Shown piece after piece: positions 1-8,781 of a DNA stretch of 64,000 nucleotides. How positions within the stretch are numbered: the first letter of the stretch is position 1; each line of letters opens with the position of its first letter. Both the position numbers and the translations under genes were made by a program. Source of the stretch: an uncultured Bacteroides sp. (GTDB lineage Bacteria > Bacteroidota > Bacteroidia > Cytophagales > Cyclobacteriaceae); the NCBI GenBank assembly GCA_902168185.1, contig CABHOV010000041.1, positions 124,001 to 188,000 on the forward strand, read 5' to 3'. The notes below the pieces were generated by a model. That model did no database searches, had not been told where the DNA came from, and worked only from the letters and a program-made list of their open reading frames with translations.

Positions 1-358
1 CATCGTATTCACTTTCTTTTCTTTTCGGAAAACCGGAGAGGCCGTTGTAAACTCGGTTCGTATAAAAAGTATCTCTTCGTCCGGTAAGAATTTTATGGCC
101 GTAAGCCTGGTGGCCTACATCCCATACAAGTTGGTCGTAGGGAGTTTTAAAAACATAATGCAATGCCACAGTAAGTTCCACCACACCGAGACTTGCTCCG
201 AAATGTCCGCCATAAACGGAAACATTATCGATGATGAAATGGCGGAGCTCTTCACAAAGCTGAACTAATTGGGCCTGATCAAGCTTTTTGAGATCATCAG
301 GTGAATTTATTTCTCCTAAAAGTTTTCCCGGGGTTATCAGCATGGGTTTTTTTTGCAT
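1..358 (-). CDS. dxs: 1-deoxy-D-xylulose-5-phosphate synthase, N-terminal part (runs off window)
   Basis: I translated this by eye from the minus strand; the frame is open to base 1, so only about 119 N-terminal residues are present. DXS condenses pyruvate with glyceraldehyde 3-phosphate, the thiamine-diphosphate-dependent first step of the MEP isoprenoid pathway, in the cytoplasm. The recognisable family segment reads [19 protein letters not shown], followed by the [17 protein letters not shown]-type block; both are typical of the DXS N-terminal domain. An ATG at 358 or a second ATG at 343 could start it; the family usually begins close to the second. It is divergent from scpA. A distant partner, ispH, lies at about 51 kb and a prenyl synthase at 21.3 kb. 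Confidence 0.93.
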   Translation of the reverse strand, partial: MQKKPMLITPGKLLGEINSPDDLKKLDQAQLVQLCEELRHFIIDNVSVYGGHFGASLGVVELTVALHYVFKTPYDQLVWDVGHQAYGHKILTGRRDTFYTNRVYNGLSGFPKRKESEYD

Positions 359-517
359 TAATGCCTCTATAAACAATAATTGAAGGTAAGAGTTTTACAC
401 TATCACTCCTAACTTGCGATTAAACGGACTAATTGGCCAGAAAAAGAAGTTTTAGCTAAAAAAATAAGCCACAAAATTAGTATTTCTTTTCAATCGGGCT
501 TTTTGCCGGATTATAAA

Positions 518-525
518 TAAATTTG
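518..525 (+). promoter_or_regulatory. -7 promoter box of scpA
   Basis: TAAATTTG matches the Bacteroidota housekeeping -7 consensus TAnnTTTG and lies 16 nt before the scpA ATG. A TTG at 503-505 is closer than the usual spacing of about 20, so the -33 element is uncertain. Confidence 0.5.
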
Positions 526-541
526 TCCTCTCACTCGATTT

Positions 542-1327
542 ATGACACAGGAAAATTTTGAGGTAAAACTCCCGCTGTTTGAAGGTCCGTTCGATCTTCT
601 GTTGTTCTTCATTGAACGCGATGAACTGGATATCTATGATATTCCGATCTCAAAAATCACGAACGACTTCCTGGAGTATATCCAGCAGATGGAGCAACTT
701 AATATAGAGGTAGCGAGTGAATTTATACTGGTGGCGGCAACCCTCATGCGCATCAAATCAAAAATGTTGTTGCCACGTCCGCAGTTAGATGAGCAAGGAA
801 ATGAAATAGACCCTCGCGAAGAACTTGTACGCCACTTGCTTGAATACAAGAAGTATAAATCTGTTGTTGATACCTTCCACAAAATGGAAGAGACCGAGCT
901 TACCAAAGAGAAACGTGGTAACCTGATGAAGGAGCTGCGCACTCTTGCAGAAAGTACAAACGTAGAGGCTGAGCTTCAGGACATCACTATATTCAAACTC
1001 ATGCAGGTGTTTGATAAGGTTTTGAAACGTTATCAGGCGGATAAAAACAAACCGGTACACCAGGTAATTCAGTATCCCTATACGGTTGAAGGACAAAAAA
1101 AATATATAACGGATGCGCTGGAAAATAAAACCAAATTATCCTTTACGGAGATGTTGGAAACATTCCCAACACGCATCGGACTGATCTTTAACTTCCTTGC
1201 TATTCTTGAAATGCTGGCGCTGCAAATTCTTACAATCCAGGTAGGGGAAGGCTTTAATAATTTTTGGATCACGAAATACAACGCTACCGCAGAAGCAAAA
1301 GAAGTAAATACTACTTTAAGCGAGTAG
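542..1327 (+). CDS. scpA: Segregation and condensation protein A
   Basis: ScpA is the kleisin subunit of the bacterial SMC condensin and acts with ScpB and SMC in chromosome compaction and partitioning. The 261-residue length is normal for the family. The N-terminus holds the family hallmark FEGPFDLLLFFIERDELDIY (residues about 13-32), followed by the helical kleisin segment with the LRMRIKSKMLLPRP-like region, and the C-terminus (about 185-245) fits the winged helix that contacts the SMC cap. The ATG at 542 immediately precedes the conserved start. scpB is not next to it here; the following gene is convergent. dxs is divergent and the two share a 183-nt intergenic region. Confidence 0.95.
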   Translation: MTQENFEVKLPLFEGPFDLLLFFIERDELDIYDIPISKITNDFLEYIQQMEQLNIEVASEFILVAATLMRIKSKMLLPRPQLDEQGNEIDPREELVRHLLEYKKYKSVVDTFHKMEETELTKEKRGNLMKELRTLAESTNVEAELQDITIFKLMQVFDKVLKRYQADKNKPVHQVIQYPYTVEGQKKYITDALENKTKLSFTEMLETFPTRIGLIFNFLAILEMLALQILTIQVGEGFNNFWITKYNATAEAKEVNTTLSE

Positions 1328-1381
1328 TATGTGATCTAAGAGTAGTGGTGTATTCTAGAATATAAAGAAGTATATATATAG

Positions 1382-2329
1382 TTATAAGCCAAAGAGTTTA
1401 AAAGCTCTTGACAGGTCTACATTTCCACCAGATAGAATTACGCCTACTTTCTTATTTCTGAAAGTATCTTTTGCTTTCAATACGGCTGCAAATGGAACAG
1501 CACCGGATGGCTCAACAATGACTTTCAGATTTTCCCAGAGGATTCGCATCGCATCAATAATTTCCTGATCACTTACCGTGATTACTCCTCTCACATGATC
1601 GTGAATGATCGGGAATGTTTTATCGCCCACTGTAGTGAGCAGCCCGTCAGCAATCGAGTTGGATTGCGAAGGCTCTATACTTCCGCTTTTCAGTGAGCGA
1701 TAGGCATCATCGGCACCCTCGGGTTCTCCTGCAAAGACAGATGTAGCCGGAGAAAAATATTTAGCGGATAACGCTGTGCCGCTTAACAAACCACCACCAC
1801 CAACAGGAGGTATAATTACTTCTAGCAAAGGTATATCTTCAAAAAATTCCTTCGCAACAGTGGCCTGGCCGGTAATAACTTCGTAGTCGTTAAAGGGGTG
1901 GATAACACTTGCACCCGTTTTTTCAACTACTTCCCGTAGTGTGGTTTCACGAGACTCCAGTGTAGGCTCGCATTCAAAAATCTCCGCGCCAAAACTTATA
2001 ACACCACGCTTTTTGATTTCAGGCGCTGTACGCGGCATCACTATATATGATTTTATACCCATGATTTTTGCAGAGCGTGCTATAGCCTGCGCATGGTTGC
2101 CGGAAGAGTGTGTCGCTACGCCTTTTGCTCTGGCTTCATCGGAGAGGACGAGCACAGCATTCATAGCGCCTCGTGCTTTAAAGGCACCCACTTTTTGAAG
2201 GTTCTCGCATTTGAAAAATACATTTGCCCCGACAAGTGCATCGATCGACTCAGAGGTCATTACCGGAGTATGGTCGATATATACTTTGATCCGCTCGTGC
2301 GCAGCTTCAATTGCTTCCTTTGTTATCAT
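1382..2329 (-). CDS. PLP-dependent threonine/serine dehydratase or serine racemase
   Basis: This is a fold-type II pyridoxal-phosphate enzyme of 315 residues that deaminates threonine or serine to the 2-oxo acid, or racemises serine. The PLP-binding lysine is K51 in GAFKARGA. The substrate loop SSGNHAQA (about 74-81), the phosphate-binding glycine run PVGGGGLL (about 175-182) and the C-terminal SGGNVDL motif are all present. There is no C-terminal ACT regulatory domain, so it is not the feedback-regulated biosynthetic IlvA; it resembles catabolic TdcB or serine racemase. It is a single gene preceded by a strong terminator that separates it from the peptidase gene upstream. Which of the two activities dominates cannot be read from sequence. 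Confidence 0.9.
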   Translation of the reverse strand: MITKEAIEAAHERIKVYIDHTPVMTSESIDALVGANVFFKCENLQKVGAFKARGAMNAVLVLSDEARAKGVATHSSGNHAQAIARSAKIMGIKSYIVMPRTAPEIKKRGVISFGAEIFECEPTLESRETTLREVVEKTGASVIHPFNDYEVITGQATVAKEFFEDIPLLEVIIPPVGGGGLLSGTALSAKYFSPATSVFAGEPEGADDAYRSLKSGSIEPSQSNSIADGLLTTVGDKTFPIIHDHVRGVITVSDQEIIDAMRILWENLKVIVEPSGAVPFAAVLKAKDTFRNKKVGVILSGGNVDLSRAFKLFGL

Positions 2330-2351
2330 CCCGCGTTGCTTATGTAGTTAT

Positions 2352-2383
2352 AAAAAATGATCCCGACTTTTTGTCGGGATCAT
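2352..2383 (-). terminator. Intrinsic terminator after the dipeptidyl peptidase gene
   Basis: ATGATCCCGAC (2357-2367) and its exact complement (2373-2383) form an 11-bp stem with a 5-nt loop. On the minus strand the stem runs directly into a six-T tract (2352-2357). It lies 6 nt past the peptidase stop codon. Confidence 0.92.
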
Positions 2384-2389
2384 ACTATA

Positions 2390-4552
2390 TTATAGATTTT
2401 CCAAAACGTAATCCATCATCATCGTGTAGAGATGAAGTTTGGTTTTGCCACCCTGAATGCCATGATGCTTATCCGGATAATAGAATGAGTGAAATTGTTT
2501 GCCGGCATTGACCAATGCATCTTGCAACACTACTGAATTTTGGAAATGAACGTTATCATCACCTGTGCCATGGATCAACAGAAAGTTACCTTGTAATTTA
2601 TCGGCATAGGTGGAAGGTGAGTTATCATCATAACCACTAGCGTTCAGTTGAGGTGTTTGCAGGTATCGCTCGGTATATACCGTATCGTAAAATCTCCAGT
2701 TCGTAACGGGTGCCACGGCTATACCCATCTTAAATGTACCAGCACCTTTCGTCATAGCAAGAGACGACATATAGCCACCATAGCTCCATCCCCAGATACC
2801 AAGTCGGCTGTCGTCAACATATTCAAGCGTGGAAAGAAATTTTGTTCCGGCTATAAGATCTTCCAACTCAAATTTACCGAGTTGTTTGTAGGTGAGTTTT
2901 TTGAAATTCTCTCCACGCGCACCTGTTCCGCGCGAATCAATCACAGCTACTATATATCCTTTTTGTACCAGCATTTGATGAAAGAAGAAATGACTTCCTC
3001 CCCATGCATTGCTTACGTTTTGTGAGCCAGGTCCGCTATATTGGTATACCAGCACCGGGTATTGTTTCGATGCATCAAAGTTCTTGGGCTTCAACATAAA
3101 ACCATCGAGCTGCGTGCCTTCTACTGTTTTGAAAGAGAAAAATTCTTTAGCAGAAAAACCATACTCGTCCAATACTTTGGCCAACGCATCATTGTTCTCC
3201 AATACTTTCAGCAGTGTGTTTCCTTTGGTTTTATAAAGACTCACTACGGTTGGATGTGCAGACGTGGTATAGTAATCAATATAGAATTGATAATCTGTGC
3301 TCATATTTATAGTATGGCCACCAGCACTTTCTGAAAGCTTCGTTTTCTTGGTACTATTGAGTGAGATTGAATAGAAATGTCTTTCAAGAGGAGACACTTC
3401 CGTGGAAGTATAGTATAGCGTTTTGGTCTTTTCATCAAGTCCCAGAATTTGACTTACTTCAAATTTACCGCTGGTGATTTGCTTTACGAGTTTCCCATCG
3501 ATCGAGTATAGGTATAAATGTTTAAATCCATCCCGTTCAGTAGTATAGATAAATTGCTTTCCATCGTTCAGGTAAATCAGGTCATCGGTAAATTCCAGGT
3601 CAATAAAGGTTTCGCTTTTTTCGCTGAGTACAACTGTAGATGCTCCGGTGGAGGCGTTTACGTGGAGAATATCAAGATTGTTCTGAAGCCTGTTCAGTTT
3701 CCGGATCGATAACACATTTGCATCAGCCGTCCATTTTACACGTGGTATATATATATCTTTTTCCGTACCTATATCTGCTTTTACCTTTTGTTTGGAAGCG
3801 AGATCATAGAACCAGATTTCAACCGTAGAGTTTGTTTCTCCTGCCTTTGGATATTTAAAGCGATAATCAGTTGGATATAGCGTCTTCCCCCAGCGCTGAA
3901 GATTATACTCTCGCACAGCTGATTCATCGAAACGATAGTATGCTAATTTCTTCCCGTCAGGCGACCAGTAAAAACCATCCACGAAACTGAATTCTTCTTC
4001 GTACACCCAGTCCGTTGTGCCGTTGATAATGTGATTGAATTTACCATCCGTAGAAACCTGCACTTCCTGCATATCTGCCAGCGTAACATAGAAAAGATTA
4101 TTCTCGCGGACAAAAGCAACCTTGCTTCCATCTCCCGAGAATGCAGCATAAGATTGCTTGCCCTTCGATGACAATGCCTTCACGGATTTGGTGGCGATAT
4201 CATAAACAAAATAATCCGCGGTAAACGATCTGCGGTAAATACTTTGAAAGTTTGTAGAGAGCAACAGTTTCTTTTCGTCTCCGCTGAACAGGTAATCCTG
4301 AATTTCTATTTTAGGATTTAGCGTTGATCCATCCACGAGCGTTTCAACCGGCTTACCAGTAGTAATGTTGTATTTTACAACCTTGTTATTCTCTAGTGTT
4401 GAGTAAAACTTTCCATCTTTCATCCAGTTTATACCGCGAACTGTTTTTTGAGAGAAGGTATTTTTGGTGGTAAAATCTTCAACGGTAATTTGTTTCTGGG
4501 CATATCCTGCAATGCTAAAAGCAAAAAAGACAGCGATTAAGAGTTTATTCAT
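2390..4552 (-). CDS. Secreted dipeptidyl peptidase IV (S9B prolyl oligopeptidase family)
   Basis: This exported serine peptidase of 720 residues removes Xaa-Pro dipeptides from peptide N-termini. An N-terminal signal peptide ends near AGYAQ (about residue 19). The N-terminal beta-propeller spans about 40-450. The C-terminal alpha/beta hydrolase domain carries the nucleophile motif GWSYGGYM, the Asp motif HGTGDDNVH and the His motif DKHHGI. The double-Glu motif typical of DPP-IV (YEEEFSF, near 180) is also present and anchors the substrate N-terminus. Length and order match Bacteroidota DPP-IV. It is divergent from ypdA with a 66-nt spacer and is followed by its own terminator. It probably feeds periplasmic peptide utilisation. 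Confidence 0.95.
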   Translation of the reverse strand: MNKLLIAVFFAFSIAGYAQKQITVEDFTTKNTFSQKTVRGINWMKDGKFYSTLENNKVVKYNITTGKPVETLVDGSTLNPKIEIQDYLFSGDEKKLLLSTNFQSIYRRSFTADYFVYDIATKSVKALSSKGKQSYAAFSGDGSKVAFVRENNLFYVTLADMQEVQVSTDGKFNHIINGTTDWVYEEEFSFVDGFYWSPDGKKLAYYRFDESAVREYNLQRWGKTLYPTDYRFKYPKAGETNSTVEIWFYDLASKQKVKADIGTEKDIYIPRVKWTADANVLSIRKLNRLQNNLDILHVNASTGASTVVLSEKSETFIDLEFTDDLIYLNDGKQFIYTTERDGFKHLYLYSIDGKLVKQITSGKFEVSQILGLDEKTKTLYYTSTEVSPLERHFYSISLNSTKKTKLSESAGGHTINMSTDYQFYIDYYTTSAHPTVVSLYKTKGNTLLKVLENNDALAKVLDEYGFSAKEFFSFKTVEGTQLDGFMLKPKNFDASKQYPVLVYQYSGPGSQNVSNAWGGSHFFFHQMLVQKGYIVAVIDSRGTGARGENFKKLTYKQLGKFELEDLIAGTKFLSTLEYVDDSRLGIWGWSYGGYMSSLAMTKGAGTFKMGIAVAPVTNWRFYDTVYTERYLQTPQLNASGYDDNSPSTYADKLQGNFLLIHGTGDDNVHFQNSVVLQDALVNAGKQFHSFYYPDKHHGIQGGKTKLHLYTMMMDYVLENL

Positions 4553-4618
4553 GATGAGTATAGGTTATCAGTCCAAATTTTTAAGAATATTGTTGAATTA
4601 TCAAATTGAATTATAAGA

Positions 4619-5587
4619 ATGGAACAGTTTGATGTCGTTATTATCGGTGCCGGGCCTATTGGCCTCGCGTGTGGGATTGAAGCAAAGAAGAGCGGCTTGA
4701 GTTATGTAATTCTTGAAAAGGGTTGCCTTGTTAACTCGCTTTTTAACTATCCGCTGAACATGACTTTTTTCTCGACTTCGGAGCGGCTTGAGATTGGTGA
4801 GGTTCCATTTATATCGCATCAGCCAAAACCAAATCGCTTTGAGGCGTTGGAATATTACAGAAGGGTTAGCACAAGCTGGCATCTGAACCTCAAGTTATAT
4901 GAAAAAGTAACAACGATAACTTCCGATTCAAATAGTCACGTTGTCACCACGATGAAGGGACAGTATCAATCCAAAGCTGTTATACTTGCTTTGGGTTTTT
5001 ATGATCTGCCTTACTTGTTGCACGTGCCTGGTGAAGACTTGCCCAAAGTAAAGCACTACTATGACGAGCCACATCCATACTTTGGACAAAAGGTTGTTGT
5101 AGTTGGTGCTGCCAATTCAGCTGTAGATGTAGCACTTGAAACGTGGCGCAAAGGTGCTGAGGTAACCATGGTGATTCGTGAAGATGGAATCCGCGAAAGC
5201 GTAAAATACTGGGTGAAGCCTGATGTAGAAAACCGGATTCAGGAAGGGTCTATCAAAGCATACTTTCATTCTGAAGTAAAAAAAATTACGGAGGATGCTG
5301 TAGAGATAAAAACACCGAAAGGTGATGTCGTAATTCCGAATGATTTTGTATTGGCGATGACCGGCTATCAACCTCCATTTGAATTTATGAAAGCGAGTGG
5401 TATAACATTTCATGACGACCCGTTTCACACTCCGGTGTATAATGAAGAAACGATGGAAACCAGTGTGCTCGGTATATATCTGGCAGGAGTAGTATGCGGA
5501 GGATTAAAGACGAACAAGTGGTTTATTGAGAACTCACGCGTACATGCTTCTATGATCTTGCAAGATTTAGCTAAAAAGATAAAATAG
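4619..5587 (+). CDS. ypdA: YpdA-family FAD/NADPH disulfide reductase (putative bacillithiol disulfide reductase)
   Basis: This flavoprotein of 322 residues belongs to the YpdA (Bdr) family, which in Firmicutes reduces bacillithiol disulfide with NADPH. The FAD Rossmann motif GAGPIG is at residues 10-15, the family signature LEKGCLVNSLFNYP at about 32-45, and MTFFSTSERLEIG at 48-60. The NADPH-binding site is GAANSA (163-168). In the Firmicute enzyme a cysteine follows the proline of GGGPCG; here that position is isoleucine (I14). No bshA, bshB or bshC gene is in the window, so use of bacillithiol by this organism is inference. The ATG at 4619 places the Rossmann strand directly at the N-terminus. 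Confidence 0.9.
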   Translation: MEQFDVVIIGAGPIGLACGIEAKKSGLSYVILEKGCLVNSLFNYPLNMTFFSTSERLEIGEVPFISHQPKPNRFEALEYYRRVSTSWHLNLKLYEKVTTITSDSNSHVVTTMKGQYQSKAVILALGFYDLPYLLHVPGEDLPKVKHYYDEPHPYFGQKVVVVGAANSAVDVALETWRKGAEVTMVIREDGIRESVKYWVKPDVENRIQEGSIKAYFHSEVKKITEDAVEIKTPKGDVVIPNDFVLAMTGYQPPFEFMKASGITFHDDPFHTPVYNEETMETSVLGIYLAGVVCGGLKTNKWFIENSRVHASMILQDLAKKIK

Positions 5588-5887
5588 AAGAGTGCTTTCC
5601 CGGAGGAAAACACTCTCACCTGATTAACCAACCAACTACAGGTATACTATATAAAGAGCAGGTATAGAATCTGCTTTTATTTAACATCGATCATGTTAGC
5701 CATTGTGGGCTTTGACAAGCTCTCTCAGAAAACAAGAATATATTTCAGAACGCTTCGTTTAGATTGCGCGCGTTGATACATGCCGAAACGGCATAGGAAG
5801 TGGGGTCTTAGAGTTTTCATAGAGCAGGGTAATGCAAGCTATACCGATAGAGCGCTCAAGTCAACTCCACAATAATGTGGGACAACA
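5588..5887. other. 300-nt intergenic stretch with small inverted repeats
   Basis: No convincing gene. It contains a hairpin directly after ypdA (5589-5616), a short palindrome ATGCCG-AAA-CGGCAT (5780-5794), and a 5-bp stem CCACA/TGTGG (5867-5880) just past the response-regulator stop. The segment near 5708-5728 (GGGCTTTGACAAGCTCTCTC) resembles a decayed copy of the widespread TTCGACAAGCTCA intergenic repeat type. The longest open frames are 27 and 31 codons and are not supported. Confidence 0.5.
5589..5616 (+). terminator. Hairpin after ypdA
   Basis: AGAGTG (5589-5594) pairs with CACTCT (5611-5616) and TTTCC with GGAAA around a CGGA loop, with one C-A mismatch. There is no U-tract downstream, so it may act as a weak or Rho-assisted terminator or as an mRNA 3' stabiliser. 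Confidence 0.5.
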
Positions 5888-6523
5888 TCAAATTTCGCCA
5901 CGCAAAGATTTTGAGATAACTTCGGCTTTACCGTGAACATGAAGCTTGCGGTATATATTTTTAATGTGAAAGCGAACCGTTTCGATGCTGATGTCCATTC
6001 GGTCAGCAATCAATTTATAGCTTAGCCCGTCCACCAGGCCAATTACAATTTCTTTTTCTTTCGCAGACAGAGGTGACTGTGGTTCTTTCTTTTTGGCGTT
6101 GCTCTGGGCGAAGTGTTCTATCACTTTTCTCGCGATTTGAGGCGACATAGGCGAGCCTCCTTTCGACAGTAGTTCTATACCTTCTTTTATTTCTTCGAGT
6201 GGTGTGTTCTTTAATAAGTAACCTGTTGCCCCGGCACACAGAGAATCGAAGATTCTTTTGGGATCATTATATACCGAGAACACGATAACATCTACTTCAC
6301 TATTTTTTTCTTTGATAAGTTTTATCCCATCAATGCCTGACATACCGGGTAACCCGAGATCCATGATCAGCACATTTGGCATAGTACCGGCAGCTACATT
6401 TTTTAGAAAGTCTTCAACGGAGCCGTATGCAATTTCACAGGAAAAATTCTCCTGACGGTTCAGAAAGGTTTGAACGCCTTTACGGATTTGCTCATCATCT
6501 TCAATAATTCCTACAAGGATCAT
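5888..6523 (-). CDS. NarL/LuxR-family response regulator (orphan)
   Basis: This is a two-component transcription factor of 211 residues. The receiver domain (about 1-120) has the acidic pocket EDDE (8-11), the phospho-acceptor D55 in LIMDLGLPG, and the conserved lysine in LLKNTP. The C-terminal LuxR helix-turn-helix (about 150-205) has LSAKEKEIVIGLVDG and SIETVRFHIKNIYRKL. No kinase gene is adjacent. The only HisKA_3-type kinase in the window is at 44.3-47.3 kb, which belongs to the class that pairs with NarL regulators; that pairing is speculation. A -7-like box ends 3 nt before the ATG, suggesting a leaderless transcript. Confidence 0.93.
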   Translation of the reverse strand: MILVGIIEDDEQIRKGVQTFLNRQENFSCEIAYGSVEDFLKNVAAGTMPNVLIMDLGLPGMSGIDGIKLIKEKNSEVDVIVFSVYNDPKRIFDSLCAGATGYLLKNTPLEEIKEGIELLSKGGSPMSPQIARKVIEHFAQSNAKKKEPQSPLSAKEKEIVIGLVDGLSYKLIADRMDISIETVRFHIKNIYRKLHVHGKAEVISKSLRGEI

Positions 6524-6526
6524 ACT

Positions 6527-6535
6527 GCAAAATAA
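6527..6535 (-). promoter_or_regulatory. -7-like box at the response regulator start
   Basis: Minus-strand TTATTTTGC ends 3 nt before the ATG at 6523. It differs from TAnnTTTG at one position. The placement implies little or no 5' leader. Confidence 0.4.
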
Positions 6536-6610
6536 CGAAGAGGAATGATATTCGTTAGCCCTGTTTTAATCACATAAAGATGGGGGACACGTTAAGTAAG
6601 ATGTTTTATA

Positions 6611-7540
6611 TCAGGGAACGAGTACTTTCAATTTAGTCGATGACACCTTAACCCGGGCAGGAAGCTTTCCGAGTAATTCACCATCAGCTTCAATGAGGCA
6701 AGTTTTTTCAGATTCAAAATCAATGGCATCGGCTTGCTTGTAAAATACTTCCGGATGATGAATATGTTTACCGGCTTTCATAGGGATCGAGTAGCGTATA
6801 AAATCCAATACGGAAACATCGCCACAAATAAAGGCATCAAAAATTCCATCATTTGTTTTGGCATCGGGCGCTACACATAATCCATGTCCATAATACCGGC
6901 CATTGCCAACGGCAAACGTGCGTAACTTGCCTTGCCAGTTCCAAGTAGAATTTCTGGCCGTTACAACAACCGGCCTATAGGTAAAGAATGTGATGAGTAT
7001 AGATATATAATACGCTATAGCCGAACCAAAAGTACGATCACTTTTTAGTACCCGCTTTACAACTTCTGGCCCCATCCCTATATCTGCGACATTGATAAAG
7101 TAACGATGATCTTTCTCTCCTGAATCAGAGATATAGTCAACTTCGCCAACGTCAAGCAATTGAGGCTCGAATTTCTTGAGCAACAGCATAAGCTGATTTG
7201 GATCGGATTTTATATTTATACTTCGCGCAAAATCATTTCCGGTTCCTAGCGGGAAAACCACGATCACCGGAAGGTTTGTATAATTTTCTCTCCCTTTCAG
7301 TACACCGTTAATAACTTGGTGTACTGTACCATCACCACCCGCAGCGATGATGACATCATACTTTTTATCAACAGCTTTGGAAGCGAGGGAGATGGCATCA
7401 TTGCGGGAAAGCGTTTCATATATTTCTGTCTTGTACACGAGACGGAGCATAGGAAGTATTTTCCGATAGAAGTACAACCGCTCCATCGAAATGCCGTTCA
7501 TTATTACAGCAATGCGTATCGCTTTTAAAGGGTCGCTCAC
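6611..7540 (-). CDS. Diacylglycerol-kinase-family lipid kinase (YegS/DgkB-like)
   Basis: This cytosolic or membrane-associated lipid kinase has 309 residues. The nucleotide-binding signature AAGGDGTVHQ (GGDGT at 68-72) and the second motif FPLGTGNDFAR (about 100) define the DAGK catalytic domain. The C-terminal half, with the acidic ADGE motif, matches the YegS/LCB5 family. It uses ATP to phosphorylate a lipid alcohol such as diacylglycerol or a sphingoid base; the substrate cannot be decided here. It starts with GTG at 7540, overlapping the TGA stop of the upstream TPR gene by 4 nt (GTGA), so the two are probably translationally coupled. The coupling suggests an envelope-lipid context for the TPR protein. 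Confidence 0.9.
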   Translation of the reverse strand: MSDPLKAIRIAVIMNGISMERLYFYRKILPMLRLVYKTEIYETLSRNDAISLASKAVDKKYDVIIAAGGDGTVHQVINGVLKGRENYTNLPVIVVFPLGTGNDFARSINIKSDPNQLMLLLKKFEPQLLDVGEVDYISDSGEKDHRYFINVADIGMGPEVVKRVLKSDRTFGSAIAYYISILITFFTYRPVVVTARNSTWNWQGKLRTFAVGNGRYYGHGLCVAPDAKTNDGIFDAFICGDVSVLDFIRYSIPMKAGKHIHHPEVFYKQADAIDFESEKTCLIEADGELLGKLPARVKVSSTKLKVLVP

Positions 7541-8643
7541 TTGCAGTTCTTCTTGATCAAAGCTTTTGCTTCTGTTGACCCTAGTTCTTCTGCACGTTTA
7601 AAATCGAGGCACGCATCGTACTTGTTATTCATGGTAACTTTCACGACACCGCGCTGTAAATAAGTTTCCGGATCGCTCGGGTATAGTTCAATAGACGAAG
7701 AGTAATCTTCAATCGCTCCAGCGTAATCTTCTTTCTCCGTTTTACTGAGTGCGCGGTTATCATAATATACCGGATTGGTATCATCCAGTTCAATCGCTTT
7801 GGTATAATCTGCTATAGCACCATCGTGGTCTTCCATGCTATATTTTACGACACCACGTAAATTATAGGTTTCCGGTTCGGTTGCATTCAGTTCAATCGCT
7901 TTGGAGTAATCTTCCAGTGCACCCTTAAAGTCCCGTTTGGCATTTTTAGCAAGCGCGCGGTTTTCAAATTTAAGAGCATCCTTTGGGTCGAGTTTGATGG
8001 CCTGATCATAATCAGCAACAGCCTGATCGAGATTACCCGTATTATAGTATGCAACTCCCCTATAATTATAAAGGGCGGGATCATTTTTGTCGAACTCAAT
8101 CGCTTTTGAATAATCATCTATAGCACTGATGAATTCACCCAACTCTGCCTTTACCACACCACGGTTGAAATATTTATCAGAATCAACCGGGCCAAGTTCA
8201 AGTGCCTTTGAAAAATCAAAGTACGCTCCCTGCAGGTCTTCCGTATTATACTTTGCTAATCCACGGTTGCTATAGGCATCTGCAAATTTACTGTTGAATT
8301 TAATGGCCTTATCGAAATCAGGAATGGCACCTTCATCATCACCCAACGCCATCTTGGCTTCACCACGATTATTAAGAGCATCTGCAAAAGTAGAATCGAT
8401 TTCAAGTGCAGCGTTGTAATCTCCTATAGCACCATAAAAGTCTTCCAGCTCCAACCGCGCCTGACCACGAAGATTCAGCGCTATTTTGTTTTTAGGATTA
8501 CTATCAATAATCTTGGTGAGGTCTGCCTTTGCACCTTTAAAATCATTCGCGGCAATTTTTTTCCGTGCACTTTCCAATGCAGCGTCTTGTGCCTGTGCAA
8601 TACCGGTGATAAGTACTAAAAGTATGAATGCGATTTTTCTCAT
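7537..8643 (-). CDS. Exported tetratricopeptide-repeat protein
   Basis: The protein has 368 residues, with a signal peptide ending at about residue 18 (TGIAQA) and then about ten back-to-back TPR units of 34 residues covering nearly the whole mature chain. The units share an NRGxAKxxxxDxxGAIxDYxKAIEL pattern, so the gene itself is a degenerate DNA tandem repeat. TPR arrays mediate protein-protein interaction; the partner is unknown. A lone Cys is at the C-terminus (KKNCK). The gene overlaps the lipid kinase downstream by 4 nt. I infer a periplasmic or outer-membrane scaffold role from the signal peptide only. Confidence 0.88.
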   Translation of the reverse strand: MRKIAFILLVLITGIAQAQDAALESARKKIAANDFKGAKADLTKIIDSNPKNKIALNLRGQARLELEDFYGAIGDYNAALEIDSTFADALNNRGEAKMALGDDEGAIPDFDKAIKFNSKFADAYSNRGLAKYNTEDLQGAYFDFSKALELGPVDSDKYFNRGVVKAELGEFISAIDDYSKAIEFDKNDPALYNYRGVAYYNTGNLDQAVADYDQAIKLDPKDALKFENRALAKNAKRDFKGALEDYSKAIELNATEPETYNLRGVVKYSMEDHDGAIADYTKAIELDDTNPVYYDNRALSKTEKEDYAGAIEDYSSSIELYPSDPETYLQRGVVKVTMNNKYDACLDFKRAEELGSTEAKALIKKNCK

Positions 8644-8727
8644 GCCTGGTTTTAAATAACGGCCAATTTAAACATAAAAATGAAGTGGTATGCACTGGTT
8701 TTCCATTGCTGATTTCGACCTTCTATC

Positions 8728-8743
8728 CCGTTTTATAAAACGG
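8728..8743. promoter_or_regulatory. Perfect 16-bp palindrome between divergent genes, candidate operator
   Basis: CCGTTTTATAAAACGG is fully self-complementary. It lies 84 nt upstream of the TPR gene and 39 nt upstream of the amidohydrolase, where a dimeric repressor or activator could reach both promoters. No regulator gene is adjacent. Confidence 0.45.
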
Positions 8744-8781
8744 TTCGGTTCTTTCCTTTATTTTCACATCAAAAGTTTTTT

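Noticed and set aside
5694-5820. 27- and 31-codon frames in the ypdA/response-regulator gap
   Set aside because: No recognisable motif, too short, and overlapping repeats explain the sequence.
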